Source: Larimichthys crocea (lineage: Eukaryota > Chordata > Actinopteri > Sciaenidae). Taken from it: a DNA stretch of 64,000 nucleotides. The number at the start of each line of letters is the position of its first letter. Positions within the stretch are counted from its first letter, which is position 1. The position numbers and the translations under genes were made by a program. The DNA lies in contig NC_040028.1 of NCBI RefSeq assembly GCF_000972845.2, positions 19,372,210 to 19,436,209 on the forward strand. The letters are read 5' to 3'. Positions 1 through 15,640 of the stretch are shown in pieces. The notes below the pieces were generated by a model, which saw only the letters and a program-made list of their open reading frames with translations, was not told where the DNA came from and ran no database searches.

Positions 1-3000
1 TAAGCTGCGAGACGTTGGGCTGAGTGAAACAGTGTTTGCCATGCTAAAAGGTAATTGTCTCAGGAAAACTTCATCGATGACAGATTCAATTCCATTTAGT
101 AAATGTTTAATAAATGCTGTACAAACAGGCAGGCCTATCTCGCTGTGCTTAGAAAACAAAGGGAAACTTTAATTGCTTTAATCATCCGTAGCTTTGACGT
201 TGTTATTGGCCTTAAAAATAGCAGTTAACAGAAACTGTCCTGCAGAGGAAATTGAACCACATTTGGAGTATGATCCGTAATTAAGATAGGGGGCATCCCG
301 AGCAGCTCGGTCCAGGGAAACTGTTGTGACTAGGAAAAACATTCCAAGTCATACAAAGCTATTCAATTAACAGAAGGACCCAAGGAAAACAACCTCCCTA
401 TTATGTATCACTTACTTTAATCAGATTGAAAGGGATTGTATCCCTTTTTGAAAATCCCTTAACACAAACACGTTAATTAACAGATAGGAGGGTGGAAAGA
501 TGTATTTTTCATTAGTGGGTGAAATAATGTTCCCCTTTAACATCAAGGAAAATCAACTGCTTACCGCAGTTAAACCAGTCAGCGGTGTAAATTCCCTGCC
601 AGCATTTTTATTTAAAACCTCATTAATGTGTTTCAACCCGGCATAGCTGTACCTTTAATCTGCACTAAAAGGAAATAATGCGTTTCCTGCTTTATTTACC
701 AGCCTTACTTAACAAGTGTTCCTGTACAATTAGAATTGTTAATAGATCTGGAAACAAAAGGACTTTGAAGGTGGGAAAGTGCTGACATTATTTCACAGGG
801 GAAAAACACTCTTGAGAAAAAAGATCTGCTGTAAATGTAGTTTCCTGGAACACAGGCGCACTGCAATGTTGGTCTCTCTCATTAGAAATGCCATGCACAG
901 GACATAAATCAAGGCCCGTAAAACATTTCATTGCCACACCACACTAAATTACACACTTGCTGGTTTGCCACACTGATTGTGTTTAAACATTGTAATTTTA
1001 CTTTATTCCCATTAAATCTATGCAGAGTTTTACAATCCATAAACAGAGTATCTGTAATAAAAGTTAATAAATGTCAGAATTTGCATTTGGAAGGGGGGAA
1101 GAAAAAAAAAAAACACCCTGCTACATTTTTGCAAATATCAATCTATGAACCTTTCAACATTTCGTCAAACAAAATGCTAATTGTACCTTTAGGAATTTAG
1201 GAGACAAGTGACAAGAAATGAGATGCAATGTCCTTTAGAATCTGGAAATCAGCTCAGCTGGAATACATTAAGTGAGAGGCCAAAGGAAAGTGGAGGAGGA
1301 CTGTTTTTGTAGAGAACAAAAGACAATGACAGGATATATATTCATGTAATAAGTTGTAATCCTACACAGTTTTCTTTGCTCGGCTCCGATTTCATTGCAC
1401 TTAAGTAGTATACACGCCAGTTTAGCCATTTGACCCTCGGCTGTCTGCCTGTCGACGACTGTTTCTTAATATTCAATGATATCGATGTGAGATAAGATAA
1501 AAAATAACAATAAAATATTCATATTACAGTGATTCCAACTGGAACTAACATATTAATAGTGTCAGGTTGACCTTTGGTTGACTGTATTTTCATAACAAAT
1601 CATCTATTATCTTAATTATCAGTGATAAACTGCTAAATGACTGAATATCATGATGAATTAGTGCAACCAATCTTGTGCTATGAAATAAGGAAGTTCAAGA
1701 GTTGATTTCAATGAAGGGTTTTCACACGGATACCGGCACCAGTGTTTGGTTTCAGAATCACTTTAATTGGCCAGGTATGTGCACACACACAAGGAATCTG
1801 ACTCTGGTTACATATATTTATATGTATATATACATAAATATGGGACGTGATGGTCATAAACTGAGGAAAAAGTCTGATTTCAACATTAAACGCTAAAGTT
1901 GTATAAGATCACATGATGATTTTATGTGTGTTAGTAAACTGAGAACATCTCTCATGCTCACGTTACATGACATTTATAATCGTTTCAGCTCTCCTTTGCT
2001 ACCGTTGGTTTACGTCACACTGAAAGTCCAACTCTTAACTCACCACTGCTTCATTGATGGTAAGAGACAGAAACACTGGGTGTAGCTGAGCCTCTACAGT
2101 TAGAAAACGGAGGTTAATAGTGGAAATCGGTCGATCTAACTGTGAGGAACTAATTGATTGATTATTTCTTTGCACGTGAGGCAACATGAGGCTGTAGCTA
2201 CAATCTTAATAACATTGTTCTAAGACTGTTCTTGTTGGTATTGAATGTGGATCATGTCTAACCAATACTCAGTCCAGTATCAGCACTGATACCAGACCAG
2301 TACGTTGTGCGAGATAAGGCGAAGCATCAACAGGCTTTTAACAGTGGAAGGAATCAGTGATGTGTAAACATTATCAGCGTGCCACATTGGTCATGTTTAG
2401 TTATCATGATCACCATATGATACAGATATTATGGTGCATGATATGATACTAAAGTTTTATATTACGAGTTCATACGAGGAGTCATTCCTCATTTTAGTAT
2501 CCGAGCTGTAATACATCAAAAAGTCTAGGCAGGGCAGCACCATGTGCTATAATACCTCGCAGTTTGCAGTAGGTCACTATGCTCTGCTGACTTAATAAAC
2601 TATGCATCCAACAACAATGATTATTCATGTCATTCTTCAAAGGTCCTTGAGAGGATCTCAGTGCAGCAGCAATTCAACCTTTCGTATTAATTCAAGCTTG
2701 GCTAAGATTGTACCATCTGGGCCCTTGTACTTCATGATTAATGCCGAACACTTGATTCATATGTGCAATTGGAGTTTAATAAACACGGATTTCAGAGTTA
2801 AATGGCACATACAAATGCTCGGGATGAAGTCATTCATACTATCTAATTTGTGTTCTCGGTAATAAAGCCAACTCATAATCATCTCCCAGATACACAAACA
2901 CGGGGATTTTGTGATTAACATGACGTGTTTCTTCCAGAGAGGAAATAATCCTACAACTCTAAGACGCCTTCAGACATATGTACACGAGATTCTTTATTTG

Positions 3001-6000
3001 GCCCAAATCAACTTAAAGCTGCTACAGCATGATTAACACTGACACAAGAAATAATTACTGTTCATTATTGTACAGATTAAACGTCAACAAACCTCCCTCT
3101 GTAAAAACAATATTGTTTGTAGCAGACATTATGACTTTGCAAACAAAATGAACTTTTAATTTATTTCTTCCTCACATTCTCTGTTTCAATGTCACAGCAC
3201 TCGCTGCAGACTTTATAAAGGAAAGCACTGGGGCTGCTGATAGTATCCCATAGTATCTGGCACAAAGGCACCACACAACAGTGACCTCTACAGGAACCCG
3301 GCACACATCAACTTGCCAACCTAGTTCATGCTTAGTGCAAAAACTGGTACATGCCTGTGCATGTACATGGCGGATGCTTTCATGTCGCGGACCCCCAAAC
3401 TGGATGCATTAAGCCTTTAATTTGGCAGATTTTGTTCTACAAAATAAAGCTCTGTGTTTCTGAGTCAGTGCAAAAATTATTCTCAGAGATGCTCTGACTG
3501 TACGTAGTGTATGATATGATTACGAAAGATTCCTCATTCACCATGGGACGCCTTTGGATCCGGCTCAACGAGGAGTTTTAAATTTTACTGATGGTTACAC
3601 AATTTGGAGAAAGTTTGCATGTAAACATTTCACTATTAAATACTGCACTGTTGTGCTCGTTTTACTAGAAGAAGATGCCACTTCAAACAGGTGAGGCTGT
3701 TGCATATCAACAAGTAATGCCCCCTCATGCACACACACACACACATACCCCCAACCCCTCTTGCTTTTAGTTGGAGACAAAGAACAGTGCAGAGCAGTGT
3801 CTTTTTAGTGGGGTAGAGGAGGAATGGGAGGTTGCCAAGCCAGGCAGACCACAGCCAAGTGCAGGATCACGGAGGAGGAATGAATGATGCTTAGATAAGG
3901 GACAAAGTAAAGAGGGCAGACCAAACAGGAAAACTAAGAAAGGAGAATGTGCGGGGCGTTGCCTGCCTGAGCAGGAAAATGTGCTGATACGAATATGTTC
4001 TTTTTTTTTTTTTTTTGCTTGAGTAATGTCACGCTGTATGTTTTTTTATTGAAGAAGTAATCACAGAAAAGCACTCCCAGTTCAGTTTATGCATACAAAG
4101 AGTTCATCTGCAAAAACAGATTAAATAAAAAAAAAAACATACACAAGTTTGATTGATATTCCCTGGAGTGATATAGGTAAATAAATAATCTGTTTTTGCA
4201 AATGAGCCCTTTCATACACAATTAAGGGCATAAGTAGAACTATCCATGGACAATACAAACCTTTTTTTCAAGGCTATCATTGAAATGTTGGATGGTTTTC
4301 TAACCCTAACCCTTGGAAGGTTTCAGATCAGGTCTGTTGGTTTTACAGCTAACACTAAACAGTCTTGTATCAGGAAATCCGAGATCCAGAACGCTACCAG
4401 AATCTAATCCTTCGCTTCTTGGCACCTGTCCACCAAATGTTGCCCCAAATCTGTTGAGGTTTTTTTTTTTTTTTGGAGATATCCAGCAGAAACCAGGCGG
4501 AAACATGTAAATTCTTTAGTGGAAGCAATAAAACTGTGCAACACTTTCACTGTAATGTATTGTATCTGTAACAGATCTGTGAAGTGGTAATGGATACTTT
4601 CATTAAAAATAAATCACTACCACTGAAGAGCAACACATTTGACACGTGTAAGTGCGATGCCTGGAAGTAAAGTATGCGATTCTTGAGCTTAATGTACTCG
4701 TGGCACAATTGCAGACCTTAAAATGCAAAAATTAGTAATCGAGAATAGGGCCACCGTTAGAAGAAGAAAAAAGAAAAAGCGTAGGGTAATCTGCCTCCTT
4801 TCCCACACAGGGGACCAGGAGAACACAGGCTATGTTGTACCCCCCTTTCCTTTTTACCCGAGTTCTCCTTTATGTATTCAAATTCACTTCAGCAGCATAA
4901 AATTCTCCCGAGAGACAACATTGTCCTCTTGCTTGTCCCTTGGGCTTCCCATCTCTCAGTAACATCTCTTCACTCCACACAATTTAGCCCTACACCTAGC
5001 AGACAGACTTTTTTTCCTTCTTCTTCTCCACAGTACCCTCTTTTTAAATAGTTCAATGCAATTTAATGAAAATTAATTAAAAGGCTTTTAAAAGCCGCAG
5101 CTGAATGCACAGAAACGTTTAAAGCCTTTGTGCAGATTACTCCAGTTTTTCAGTTTTTTAGTAGGACAGTCTGAAACAAAACGCACTGAATAGCCTTTCA
5201 CTGGTTCTCCTCCCGTGAATAATAATCTCTGTTGTGTTATTATGTGTGAAAATAAAAGGGTACACACATTTTTACCTCACACTGTCTCCAGCTGCATTCA
5301 GGCAACTTCGAATAGCAAATTTTACACTGATGGCTGAGTCGCAATCGCAGTTACAAATGTACGAGCACTATACTTTCATAATAACGCGGTCCAAATGCTT
5401 CAAAAGGCGCGTAGGTCTGCTCTAGTGAACTTGAATATGTGGTCTTTGGTGCATAAAGTAAGCATAAGGCCAACACTATAGCAATGAGGCTTTACTGAAT
5501 GAAATGGAAAGGCCTAAGGCGTCAGAGTTAATACATTAACACAGTGAAGGACTAACAGACAAAAACACAAAGAAGTGGAACAGAACAAATGACACAGAAC
5601 AGGACTGAAATAATAATTATGCCGGCTTATATTTGGAAGTGTTTCCCGTCGGAGAAGTTCTGGTCTGAAGGTGTGGATCTGTCGTGTATAAGGTACAAAT
5701 AGATGAATATAAAACGGCGGCGCGGACTTGTCTCTCACCACATAAAAATCATCACATAAACCACTTTTGTGGGAGCGATTCCAAAGTATCACAATATTAT
5801 CATATCTATTCACTGCTAGCATGATGCAAATAGGCTCAATGCCGTGCTTGCCTCTACAAAACTCTCCCACCGGGTTCTAATAAAACACTACAATTTCCCT
5901 CTCTCTCTCGCTCTCTCTCTCTTTCTCCCTCAGAAACGTAGCAGTCTGCAGCCCTGTGATCTGCGACAGACAAAATGAGACGCAGCAGCTACAACAGAAC

Positions 6001-9000
6001 TGAGACACAGTCGGTATTCCCTGCGCTCCTTGAATAGATAATGCTTTTCCTTCACATTCCTTTATTCTTTCAAAAAGAATGCATCAGAGGCCAAATATTA
6101 ATTCTTCTCGTCATATGGAGGAGCTACGCAAGTGGCATACTAGGATGGCTTCTTGAATGATTAAGGGGAACACATAAAGGGTTTCTCGTGGCGCTTTGAA
6201 CTTTCTGCAGAGTTCTGAGAACTCTCCACTTATTCCCCACTCTGCAGGAGACTTGATGTTAAAAGACAACATTAATGAAAGCTCTGTAACAGGTAGAGAC
6301 AGAAGGATTAATGCAATCTAAACACAGCAAGCCGCTCACCACTGGCTCTGGCTAGCAGGTGAATGGGGAACCGCTTTCCCTCACGTTTCCTCTGTCCTCC
6401 CACCATGAATCTCCTTTAAAGAAATGCCAATACATCTGATTGCCTAATTCTCTATTCCCTCCCTCCGCTCCCTCCCTGTGCCCATGAAGATGCATGTGTG
6501 TGTATGTGTGTGTGGAGGGGGGGGGGATCACTTCAAGGAATGACATTGACTGGGGATGTGCTGACTTGCACCACTGTTTGTCTTTTGATGTGAGAGATCA
6601 AATCAATGTACACGGCGTTCTCCGAGCAATGTGCAGGCAGATTAGCATTAGCCCCGAAGGTGCCTGCTTGCCCTCAATCATTAGCGTTTACGTCTGACTC
6701 TCCAAATAATCAGGATTTACTCACACACACACACACACACACACAAACACAGCCTAACATTTAAGATGGAGGGTAATGTAAGGCTGTCATAATGAGACTA
6801 ACACCTACATAAGCCATAGACACAGCCTGACACTGACATTTGTTATTGGTGTGAGCTGCGTTATTTGTCACTGGTCCGGTGTGCGGTGGTGCCTTCACAT
6901 GGAAAATACCACGATGAGATCTCCTGAGTGCTTAAGTCAGATGGATTGAATGCTCTTGAACACTGATAAAGGTTGATTTCAGGTTGTGCCAACATTATTG
7001 TGGGCTAGACTAATGCAGAGTAATTGTCATATTTCGTCCTGTCAAAACCCGGAACGACGACATCTTTAATGCTCTCTAAAGAAACTATTTGTGTGTATGG
7101 ATTTATGTATTTGTATATCTTCTGACAGACTGTCCTGTTGGTGTTGAACCAGAGCTACTTAAACAATTATTGTGCAAAGTAATTATTAAGGGGAACAACT
7201 TTGAGATTAAGGAGGTAGAAGGATCTTGTCGGTGCCACATTTGAATTCACACTGTTTGCCCGTAACTTCATGCTAATGATCAAAGTTGCGTGTGTGTGTG
7301 TGTGTTTGGAGGAGGGGGGGTATTCGCCTGAGTGCAAGTTATGAAGATGAGATGAGGAGAGAGAGAGAGAGCGAAACTGCTTTGCTGCCCTGCTTTGAAC
7401 ACTTTTACACTTTCCAACAAGCTTTGTTTTTTAATTGGCTGAAATTAATCTTAGGGATGTAGATGCCTGATTTGCATTCATTAAAACCCAACCAAAAGAA
7501 GTCATGCTTAATTCCAATCAAATTTGCTTAATTATGCATGGCGAGATATTCCCAAATGAGCTGTGGATTTTTGTTAGACCCTTTTTTTTTTGTTTCCTAT
7601 AGCAAATAAAATGTAATGAAGCTGTCTTTTTGTGTTTTACTGAATGTTGAGGAGCATATGAGGAGCACCTTGAGCCCGGGCTGAAAACAATATTACTGCT
7701 AAAGTAATTATAAGAATCTGCATTTTTCATTGTTAATTGTGGATGTCAGCATCATTAATTTTAATTTACGGCAGGCAATAAAATTAAGAATACTTTGTGC
7801 TGATGTTTTAAATCATGCCTGTGAAGGGGACACATAATGCAACTTAAATCTCAAGTAGATATTGATTGGGGTGGATGGTCTTTTCTATGAATCTTAAATA
7901 GGCAGACGCTGGGAATCTGCTTGAGACTTCACTTTTTACGAGTTAACTCCGAGCACCAGATATCACGAGTGCAATACAATTAAAGAAGTGTCAGTTTGTG
8001 CGCACGCGGACGTGCGTGCGTGCGTGCGTACACGCGCACTTAATCAGCAAACTGCATAACAACAGGACGACGTCGAAGGCAGATAACAGTCATAAAGGAG
8101 CCGACGCAACATAATCTAACCGTGACTAACTTCTTCTTGAAGAGTTTCGAATGCACGTCCGGATGAAATAAATCTGCATCGTGCTACGTTTCCAACAGTC
8201 GTTGCTTCTTTTTTTTTTCCTGATAGTTTGACAGTCATATTAATTAGACCGTCTGACATTGTAGGGCTGTTTGTACAGACAGGCTGAAGGCAGAATGGAG
8301 GAGTTTGAGGTGCAGTGCTGTACAGTACATGGTCTATGGGGGATGACATTATGTGTTTCTGCTCCAACACTTGATTTATAGCTTCATTTGGACCACGTTT
8401 GTACGAAACACATCCTGCTGCTGCAGAGGCTTTAGTGCATTGTAGTCTGAAAACAAAGGAAGAATAAAATTGATCTTTCTGGACACACACAAAATCAATG
8501 AATGGCTATTTCCTGTTCCATGGCATGTTAGTCCGACTGACTTGCTCAATCCTTGAACTTTCCTTGTGTGTTCCTCGCCGCTTGAGAGGAAAGGTCTTCG
8601 GAGTTCAGTGGAAACTTAAGATGATGTCATTTCGGATCCTTTGGATGAGAGAATTTTTGTTTTCAGTCTCTGCCTTGACCCTTAAAAGGAAGATATTCAA
8701 AGGGCATGGGGTGGATATATCACAGCTGGTGACAAGCTTATTCCACGTTTTTAAATTTATATTTTGTTGTTCTGAACTTTCGCTGCGCTTATTTTTTTAA
8801 AATAAATAACGGGAAGCAAAAAAGGGGAACGAAAACAAAAAGCGCGCTCATAAATGTATGTCTCGAAATGTGCGGACTGATTTGTTGAAATTCCACACGC
8901 TCGGCTATTATTCCAGAGGATGTGTTTGTACCTGTTGTACAATGCGTTCTGTTCTCTAACAAGGTGATTGTGTTTCCAACACAAAAAGACTACAGTGATG

Positions 9001-12000
9001 TTCAATTGTTCTCTTTCAGGCTGGCTGTTAGCCAGCGAGCTCCTTCATGACACATGGAGCTGGTACACTATCAGCTCCCCCCTCTCCTCTTCCTGTCTGC
9101 TTTTCCTGGCGGTGACTGAAGCAAGTCACTCTAATGCAACAATGATGGTGATTTCACTCTGCTTATCGAAGCGAGTAAGTACTTAAGCAGCTGCTTGTAC
9201 TTTGATCCAATTTACTTCCTGAATGTGTGCTTCCTCATGCACAGTAAACAGGCCTGCCTAAGTTGTCATTAGTTCAAAGCTGAGGCAAATAGTTCATGTA
9301 CATGATTATTGTTTGCTCTCTTTTTCTTGCGAGTGTGTGTCCCGCTTTGTGCGATACTTCTGTTAACGGCAGCGAGTTAACTTTAGTGACAGGCCCTCTC
9401 AAATGTGCGGCGTATTTCAGGTATCAATTTGTACATTATGGCAACGGCTGTAATTCAATAGTGCCAGCGCGGAGAGCTCTGGAGGTTGAATGGGAAAGCC
9501 ATAAGTTGAATACCGCAACCTTTAACATCATTGTGCGCTTGACTCATCCCCAAGGACAGGACAGATAAAAGATGATCAGTAAGAAAATTGATAGCACTGA
9601 TTTAATAAACATCCTCAAAATGATCTCCGTGACCTGCAGGTAGCGCGGCAGTCACTCGCACTTCGCCTGGGTTAAAGAATCAAGTGAGATGATTCATTTG
9701 AGTGACTGAGGTAGTTGAGTTTGATGGATCATTCCTAAAAGCATCATTGCTAATCTTCAGCTCCTCTTTTTTAGGTTATTCACAGATCAGTGAGTTTTCC
9801 GGCTAATCCTGGACCTGACGCTGCTCTTGTCTGTGTACATGGTATTCATCATGCGCTGACAGGGAGAGTCCTTCAGACGACAAATAACCTTCAGAGAGGG
9901 GAGGCAGGCGAGCAGTAGGTGTGCAGTTATTTTGGATACATTTCACAGTGGAGTAGGAAAGCTGCATGGGGAGATGTATGGTGTCCTTGTTGGGTGCGGA
10001 GAGATGGACCCCTCTCCGTTTCCTAGCATAATCATTCTGAGCCTCAGCCATGCCTTCGACAACTCAATCAGACAGCCCTCTACCTGTAAAGTGGCTGGGT
10101 TGATTTGATTGCCATTTTTATTGGATCCCGGTCACATAAATCAAACCAATGGGGACGGCTGTACAGACGTGACCACTCGTCATTCGCTAGTAGCCTTGGA
10201 AACATTGTTTCGGGGGGCCGCGTGGCTGTCATCGGAGGTAAATCAGGGGTCTGAAGTTTCTTTCCTCCAACACAGGAGCATGGAGTTAAATCATCTTGAA
10301 AATTGATGTCACTGTGCCCAAGTGTTTTCACCTATCCCTTGGATAGAGTCCCATCAACTGGTGACAATGTCAGCACTTTTACCCTTCTCTCAAAAAAAAA
10401 AAAAGGATGCTTCCTTTCCTCCGAGGCCTAGAGGCCTGTTGTGACTGATAAGAACTTCAGGTTTTGACCTTTTTTATTGCTGATTTTTGTCGGCTGTTGT
10501 TTTAAAACGTTTCCCTGCAAACCCAAACAGGAACTTTAAGGTTTAAGGTTGTCGATTTCCGATTCATATCTCGCCTCGGCTGCAATCAGAACAACTAAAA
10601 CAGTTATGTCGTTTGTGTTGTGATGGTAATCTATCCTGTAAAATGAAGTAGGGCCTCAATTCGTGGTGCTAAACTCAGAGACTCCGCTCTTTGAAACTTA
10701 ATACATTGTTCATCGCCAAGCGCTGTCTGGTGAGCTTTTTGATTCACTGTGAACTGATTAAGTCTATCATGTCCACCAGCGCTTACAGTGGGAACATATT
10801 AGATTAAATACAGGTAGCTAATTTCCTCCTCTGCATGGGTGAGTGGGAGTATGAATGAAAGTGATGTAAAATTAATTTAGACCTCTAAAATTTTGATCAC
10901 GCCGAGGCTATTTTGGTTCTCATGATGACAAGTAATAGGAGGTTGTTGCTTTCTAACCTCACAATATTACCCACGTTTGCCTATAGGGCTTTCAGGATCA
11001 ATTTCATTCAGCATAAATATCACTTGATCTGTAAAACAAATTAGAAATAATAAAAGCAATAAAAATGCACCCAAGCTCTATTGAGATGTCCCTCCTAGCC
11101 ATGTGTCAAGGCTGAAGACATTAATGATACACGGAGGAGAGAAAATTACCATCTAGGATACGTCCGAACCAGTAAACTGGTAAACAAGCTGGCCGTTAGG
11201 AGTGGGGATGATTTGAATCAACAAGGGTGAACAGATATGGATACTCCGCGCATTAGTGTTAATAGGAATAGATTATGGAGGGATTTCGTGGAGTGACCTT
11301 CAGTGCACTAATTGAAATAGTATTCCGAGTCAGCAGTGGAGTAATCAACTTAAACACAGAATCATAAATCATCATGAATAGCGCTGTCACAACCAAGCCA
11401 TTAGCCTCGTGTTTTTTCCCCAGCAACCTCATGAAAATATCTGCCACACCGATCCGTAGGTTAATAGGAACAGAAATGGCATTTAGAGTCTATTTGGATC
11501 AAATGTACTGTGAGCTTGAAAGTAGAACTTTGCTAATTTGCAGGTAATGTGAATTGATGTAGTAAGGGTTGAAGATAGTTCAGGCAAACGAGTCGACACA
11601 ATAACTCGCAAAAAAGTAAAACGCAAGAGCTTTGGCAGAGCCTCGATCGCGCCGGCAAGTCGTCTCTCTTCTGCTGTGCGAGGCCCTGTAGTGGTTAGAT
11701 ATGTTATCAGGCAGAGGTTAGGTAATCGTGTTGGCTTTGGCGTGACCTTTGTCTTTTTGTTATTAATTATGGCTGACAATAAAGTACGAGATCCTGGAGC
11801 AGCACTTGCTCTCTCTCCAAGAATGTGCAGGGTGCACACTTGTGTGATCGTTGCACAATTCGCAGCAGCGTTGTGATACTGCAGGTTGCCTTATTAGGTC
11901 TAATCCACCTAACGCGAGTTTATTTACTTACTATCACTTAATGCCACATTTATTTCAAGTATAAATACAGAGTGCTTTGTCAAAGTTTACAACATCTATA

Positions 12001-14319
12001 TTAATATCAACAAGTGCTCTCGCAGTAAATAGCTTTTTAATTGCAACTAAAGTGAACGAATTAGATTCTAAACAGTCGGTTAGTGTCAGTAAAACGTCTT
12101 TCACACAACAATACCCAGCAAACTTGTCAGAAATGCTGATAAGAGGGCCGATCCTGAGCGCTTACACGGCATTAATCAAATAGCAGGTCTAATTAAAAGC
12201 GCTTTAAACAAAGCTTTTTTTCTAAATGTTGCTCAGGTATGGCAATAATTTTTGATCAGCCAAGCCTGGAAGACAAATAATTAGAACTGCCACAGCGGCC
12301 TGATGAGTGATGTCAGCATCTCCGAGTGACCTTCCCCTGCTAATTAATTTTCATTCCAGGGAAAAAAGACCCCGTTGTTGCACATTATTAATTGAGTTCA
12401 TGAAAAGATGCACCTGATTAATTTTTGTTGATAATACTTGTCATTCTGGCCGCCGTTCGTAATCATTTTATGGGTTTTCATCTTAGTGTTTTTCAAAGTT
12501 GATCTAAGTCATCTTTACTGGAGATTAATTTGTCCAAAGTAGAGCTGCCCTGTCCCGGCAGACAGCGGGGCTTCAGTCTATCTCACTTAGATGCCTGGCG
12601 AACACACAGTTTCTCTTTATCAGCGTTTATTTACCCTAACACATTTATAGTGAGCACATTGTGAGTAAGTGAGAATAATTAACCTTACCAATTAATAATT
12701 AACTTTTATTACCAAGACCATGTTATGAATGTATTCAAATACCACTGCAACACTAAAAAAATAAAGTTATGGCATCGAAAAAACCTTCAGTCCACAAGAC
12801 ACCAGTCTTATTTCTGAATGTATTAAAGTAGATGAATATATGCAAGAATAAAGATAAGGATTAAATTAAAAGGCTGTTTCTGTGTTTTTATTAATGAATA
12901 AAGATGTGTTTGATGCAGTTCCTCCAGACTTATGGAAATGTTGTAAATAAAGAGATGTTCTTTATTGGTTAATCTGTCTCTCAAGGCACTTATTTACTTA
13001 TTTGTAGAAGATTATAATGAAGACATGCTGAAAATTGCTGGAAAATCTAACACCAACAAATAACACCCAGGATTTCTGTTACGGAGCATAGCTTTATATA
13101 TAAACTGATAAAAAATGGCAAACCACTCACGAAGACAAGGTGTAATTGTTCCTGGAATTTTGTGAAATGTAATCTGGTTTCAGGTTACTTGCACATGCAG
13201 GCTGTAAACAGCAATGTTTAAAAAAAAAATTATAATGCAAGCGGAAGGGAAATACGATCCAGGAAGCCTGATTTGAGTAATAGATCGATGAGTTTGAAGC
13301 CCCGTCAGATGCCCAAACACTGCACGGTGCTTTATTATACAGAATGGATTTAACAACTCAATCGCGAGGTAAACTTTAAGAATTACCCCGTTCGAGTTAC
13401 ACTGCCAGATGATGTTGCATTGCGTTGTCGCAAGAGCTGGGCCGCGTTCAACTTTACCGGTAAGACGACCTCGCGCTGTCTCTGCCGTGCCAACACAGTA
13501 GCCTCATTCTGGCTGGTAATATGATGGAGTTCAGGAGGAAGCCAGCGCCGTGTGAAACTGATGTGCCGGCGCTGGTCCGCAGAGCTTTTTCTCAAAAAGC
13601 TGGCAGCAGTCCCTGAATCTACTGTCATGAGCTGAACTATTTGTGATAAAAAGGGAAGCAAAGATTCTTCTTAAGGAAACATTAACCGCGTACGACAGCT
13701 GGGCTGAGGTTTGATAATTCTACTGAACACAGCATCAAATCTGCTACACAGGCGTTGTTGCGTTGTCAAGTTAATAACTATGAGCTTATTTTATCCGTTA
13801 ATGAGTGTTACCTTGACTTGAGGTCGACTTGTCACATCATTTTGGGGGGATCTGAGCAGCTTGCCAATATTCTCGAGCCAGGAGGAATGGATGTACTGAC
13901 AAGGTGCTGCAGTCTCTTTACTGAGATTATCCCAAATCCTGCAAATGTAAAGCATGTTGTCTCATTAGGCTGTTAGCATTACTCACATCACACTTAGTAT
14001 TAGGGGTATTTTCATTCTTTTTGCTGAAGTAAAGTCCAACAAACAAGTCGATAAAATAATAAACAGTACTAAAACCCAGCCCCATAACACTTCAACACAA
14101 ACGTGGATCATTAGTGAAAAGTTAGAAATGAGGGGAAAACATCTATCAGCATGTCAATATTTAGTTTCTGACCAATCTAACTAATACTTTATATACTTTA
14201 CCTTTATATGACAAGCAACAATATGTCATATTTCCCAATTTGGCAATGTGTGAAACATGTTATAGGTTACACTTATTTTTACCCTCTTATCTATGTGAAT
14301 ATATGATATATCAAATAAA
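1..14319. other. Gene-free AT-rich region, candidate regulatory desert
   Basis: No exon with splice sites and a recognisable protein was found on either strand. There are many TAAT/ATTA cores, for example attaatgaaaattaattaaaag near 5060-5090 and 12340-12510, and few recognisable transposons. Microsatellites occur at 5899-5932 (CT), 6721-6745 (CA) and 7288-7305 (TG). The character fits long-range regulatory DNA upstream of klf5, which is inference. Confidence 0.4.
7997..8039. repeat. Alternating purine-pyrimidine GC-rich tract
   Basis: tgtgcgcacgcg and cgtgcgtgcgtgcgtgcg with acacgcgcac form about 43 bp of nearly unbroken purine-pyrimidine alternation, a Z-DNA-prone composition, in otherwise AT-rich DNA. 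Confidence 0.7.
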
Positions 14320-14517
14320 TCACTTCACCGCCTCCAACTAATCCAGAACTCTGCAGTCGGGATAATAACAGTCCACTATTATTCTGTATTTTTGGTACTA
14401 TTATTTTTTTATATGTGACTGCTATTATTTTACTTTTTTTATCTTATTTGTTTAATTTGTAAAGTGATCTTGGGTGTCCTGAAAGGCGCTTGAAATAAAA
14501 TGTATTATTTTTTATTA
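14320..14517 (+). mobile_element. L2/CR1-type LINE remnant, internally deleted
   Basis: 14323-14370 reads LHRLQLIQNSAVGIIT, matching the conserved RLQ(L/V)(I/V)QNSA stretch near the end of L2-like reverse transcriptases. After a deletion, 14450-14517 carries the LINE tail gtaaagtgatcttgggtgtc...aaaggcgcttgaaataaaatg with a T/A-rich end. No active ORF remains. Confidence 0.7.
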
Positions 14518-15640
14518 CATTGATCTCATAAACGACCTCTGTGAACTGTAAATGACAGAAATCCGTCGTAGCGACAGAGAACTTTAATCCATGTAAAAGC
14601 AACTTCACCACATGATTTTAATCCAACAGGGCGGCAAACCTACAGACAAACAAATTCTCTTTCAGTCGCATCGACAAAATTTACGACCACGTGGAGGAGG
14701 AAAGTGTCATTTGTGAAATGGATTTATTTGGTTCTTAATTACCATGCTACTGTATTTCAACTGTTAAATCATGGCACACCTATGAACTCGTATGTATGAC
14801 TGTCAGTCTGAATAACTTTCATGCTTACAAACTTTCTCTGGTTCCTTTCCCCCAAAGCAAAGGAGTACATGCGATGTTGTGAAGGAGTTGATGGTGCGGT
14901 TGTGACACCTCATGCAGTGAAAATATAATCACCCAATAAAGTATCATGAGCCATAACGGTGAATCAACACCTCTCTGACACAGTCTCAACAAAAATGTTA
15001 GACTTTAAGTATTTTAAGTTAAGGATTTATGAGCTGGCTCTTGTGCTGGGTGGCATTATATTGCACTGGAGGTATATTTTCTGGTCATCGACTGTAAAAT
15101 ATTCAGACTGCAAAATGTACGTATTTGAAATTTGGACAATGCTTTATCACGCCGTCGTTCCATCTTATCATGCTGACCAAACTTTCAGCAAAATGAGTAG
15201 ATTATGTGATCTGTGATGAACAGGGGATGAACTGAAACAGTAAAAACCATGTATGTATACTGTATATCGTCTAACAGTACATACCAGAATATTTGTGCAG
15301 TGGCAGGTCCTCCTTAAACATTTTGCAGTGTGCTTTGTGCTCTGGGTGTTGCAGTCATCAGGGTCCATTTATTTTTATCAAACCATGACTGGGAAAGTCA
15401 GACTTTGTGGAAGTCAAACAGGACATAGGCCACCACCTGAAAAACAACAATGTCATTTTAGGTTTACAATACTCGACGCATTGCATTACTCAAGTTTGAC
15501 AAGTTAATGAAGTGCGTGTTGGCACCGTGGCTTAATAAAGTATTAATGTTACATCAGGTTTTAGCCCCTTTGCAACAGATTAGGTTAGCTTTATCCACTC
15601 AACAATATATCTGATACAAAGTTCATTATAATAGTGTAAC

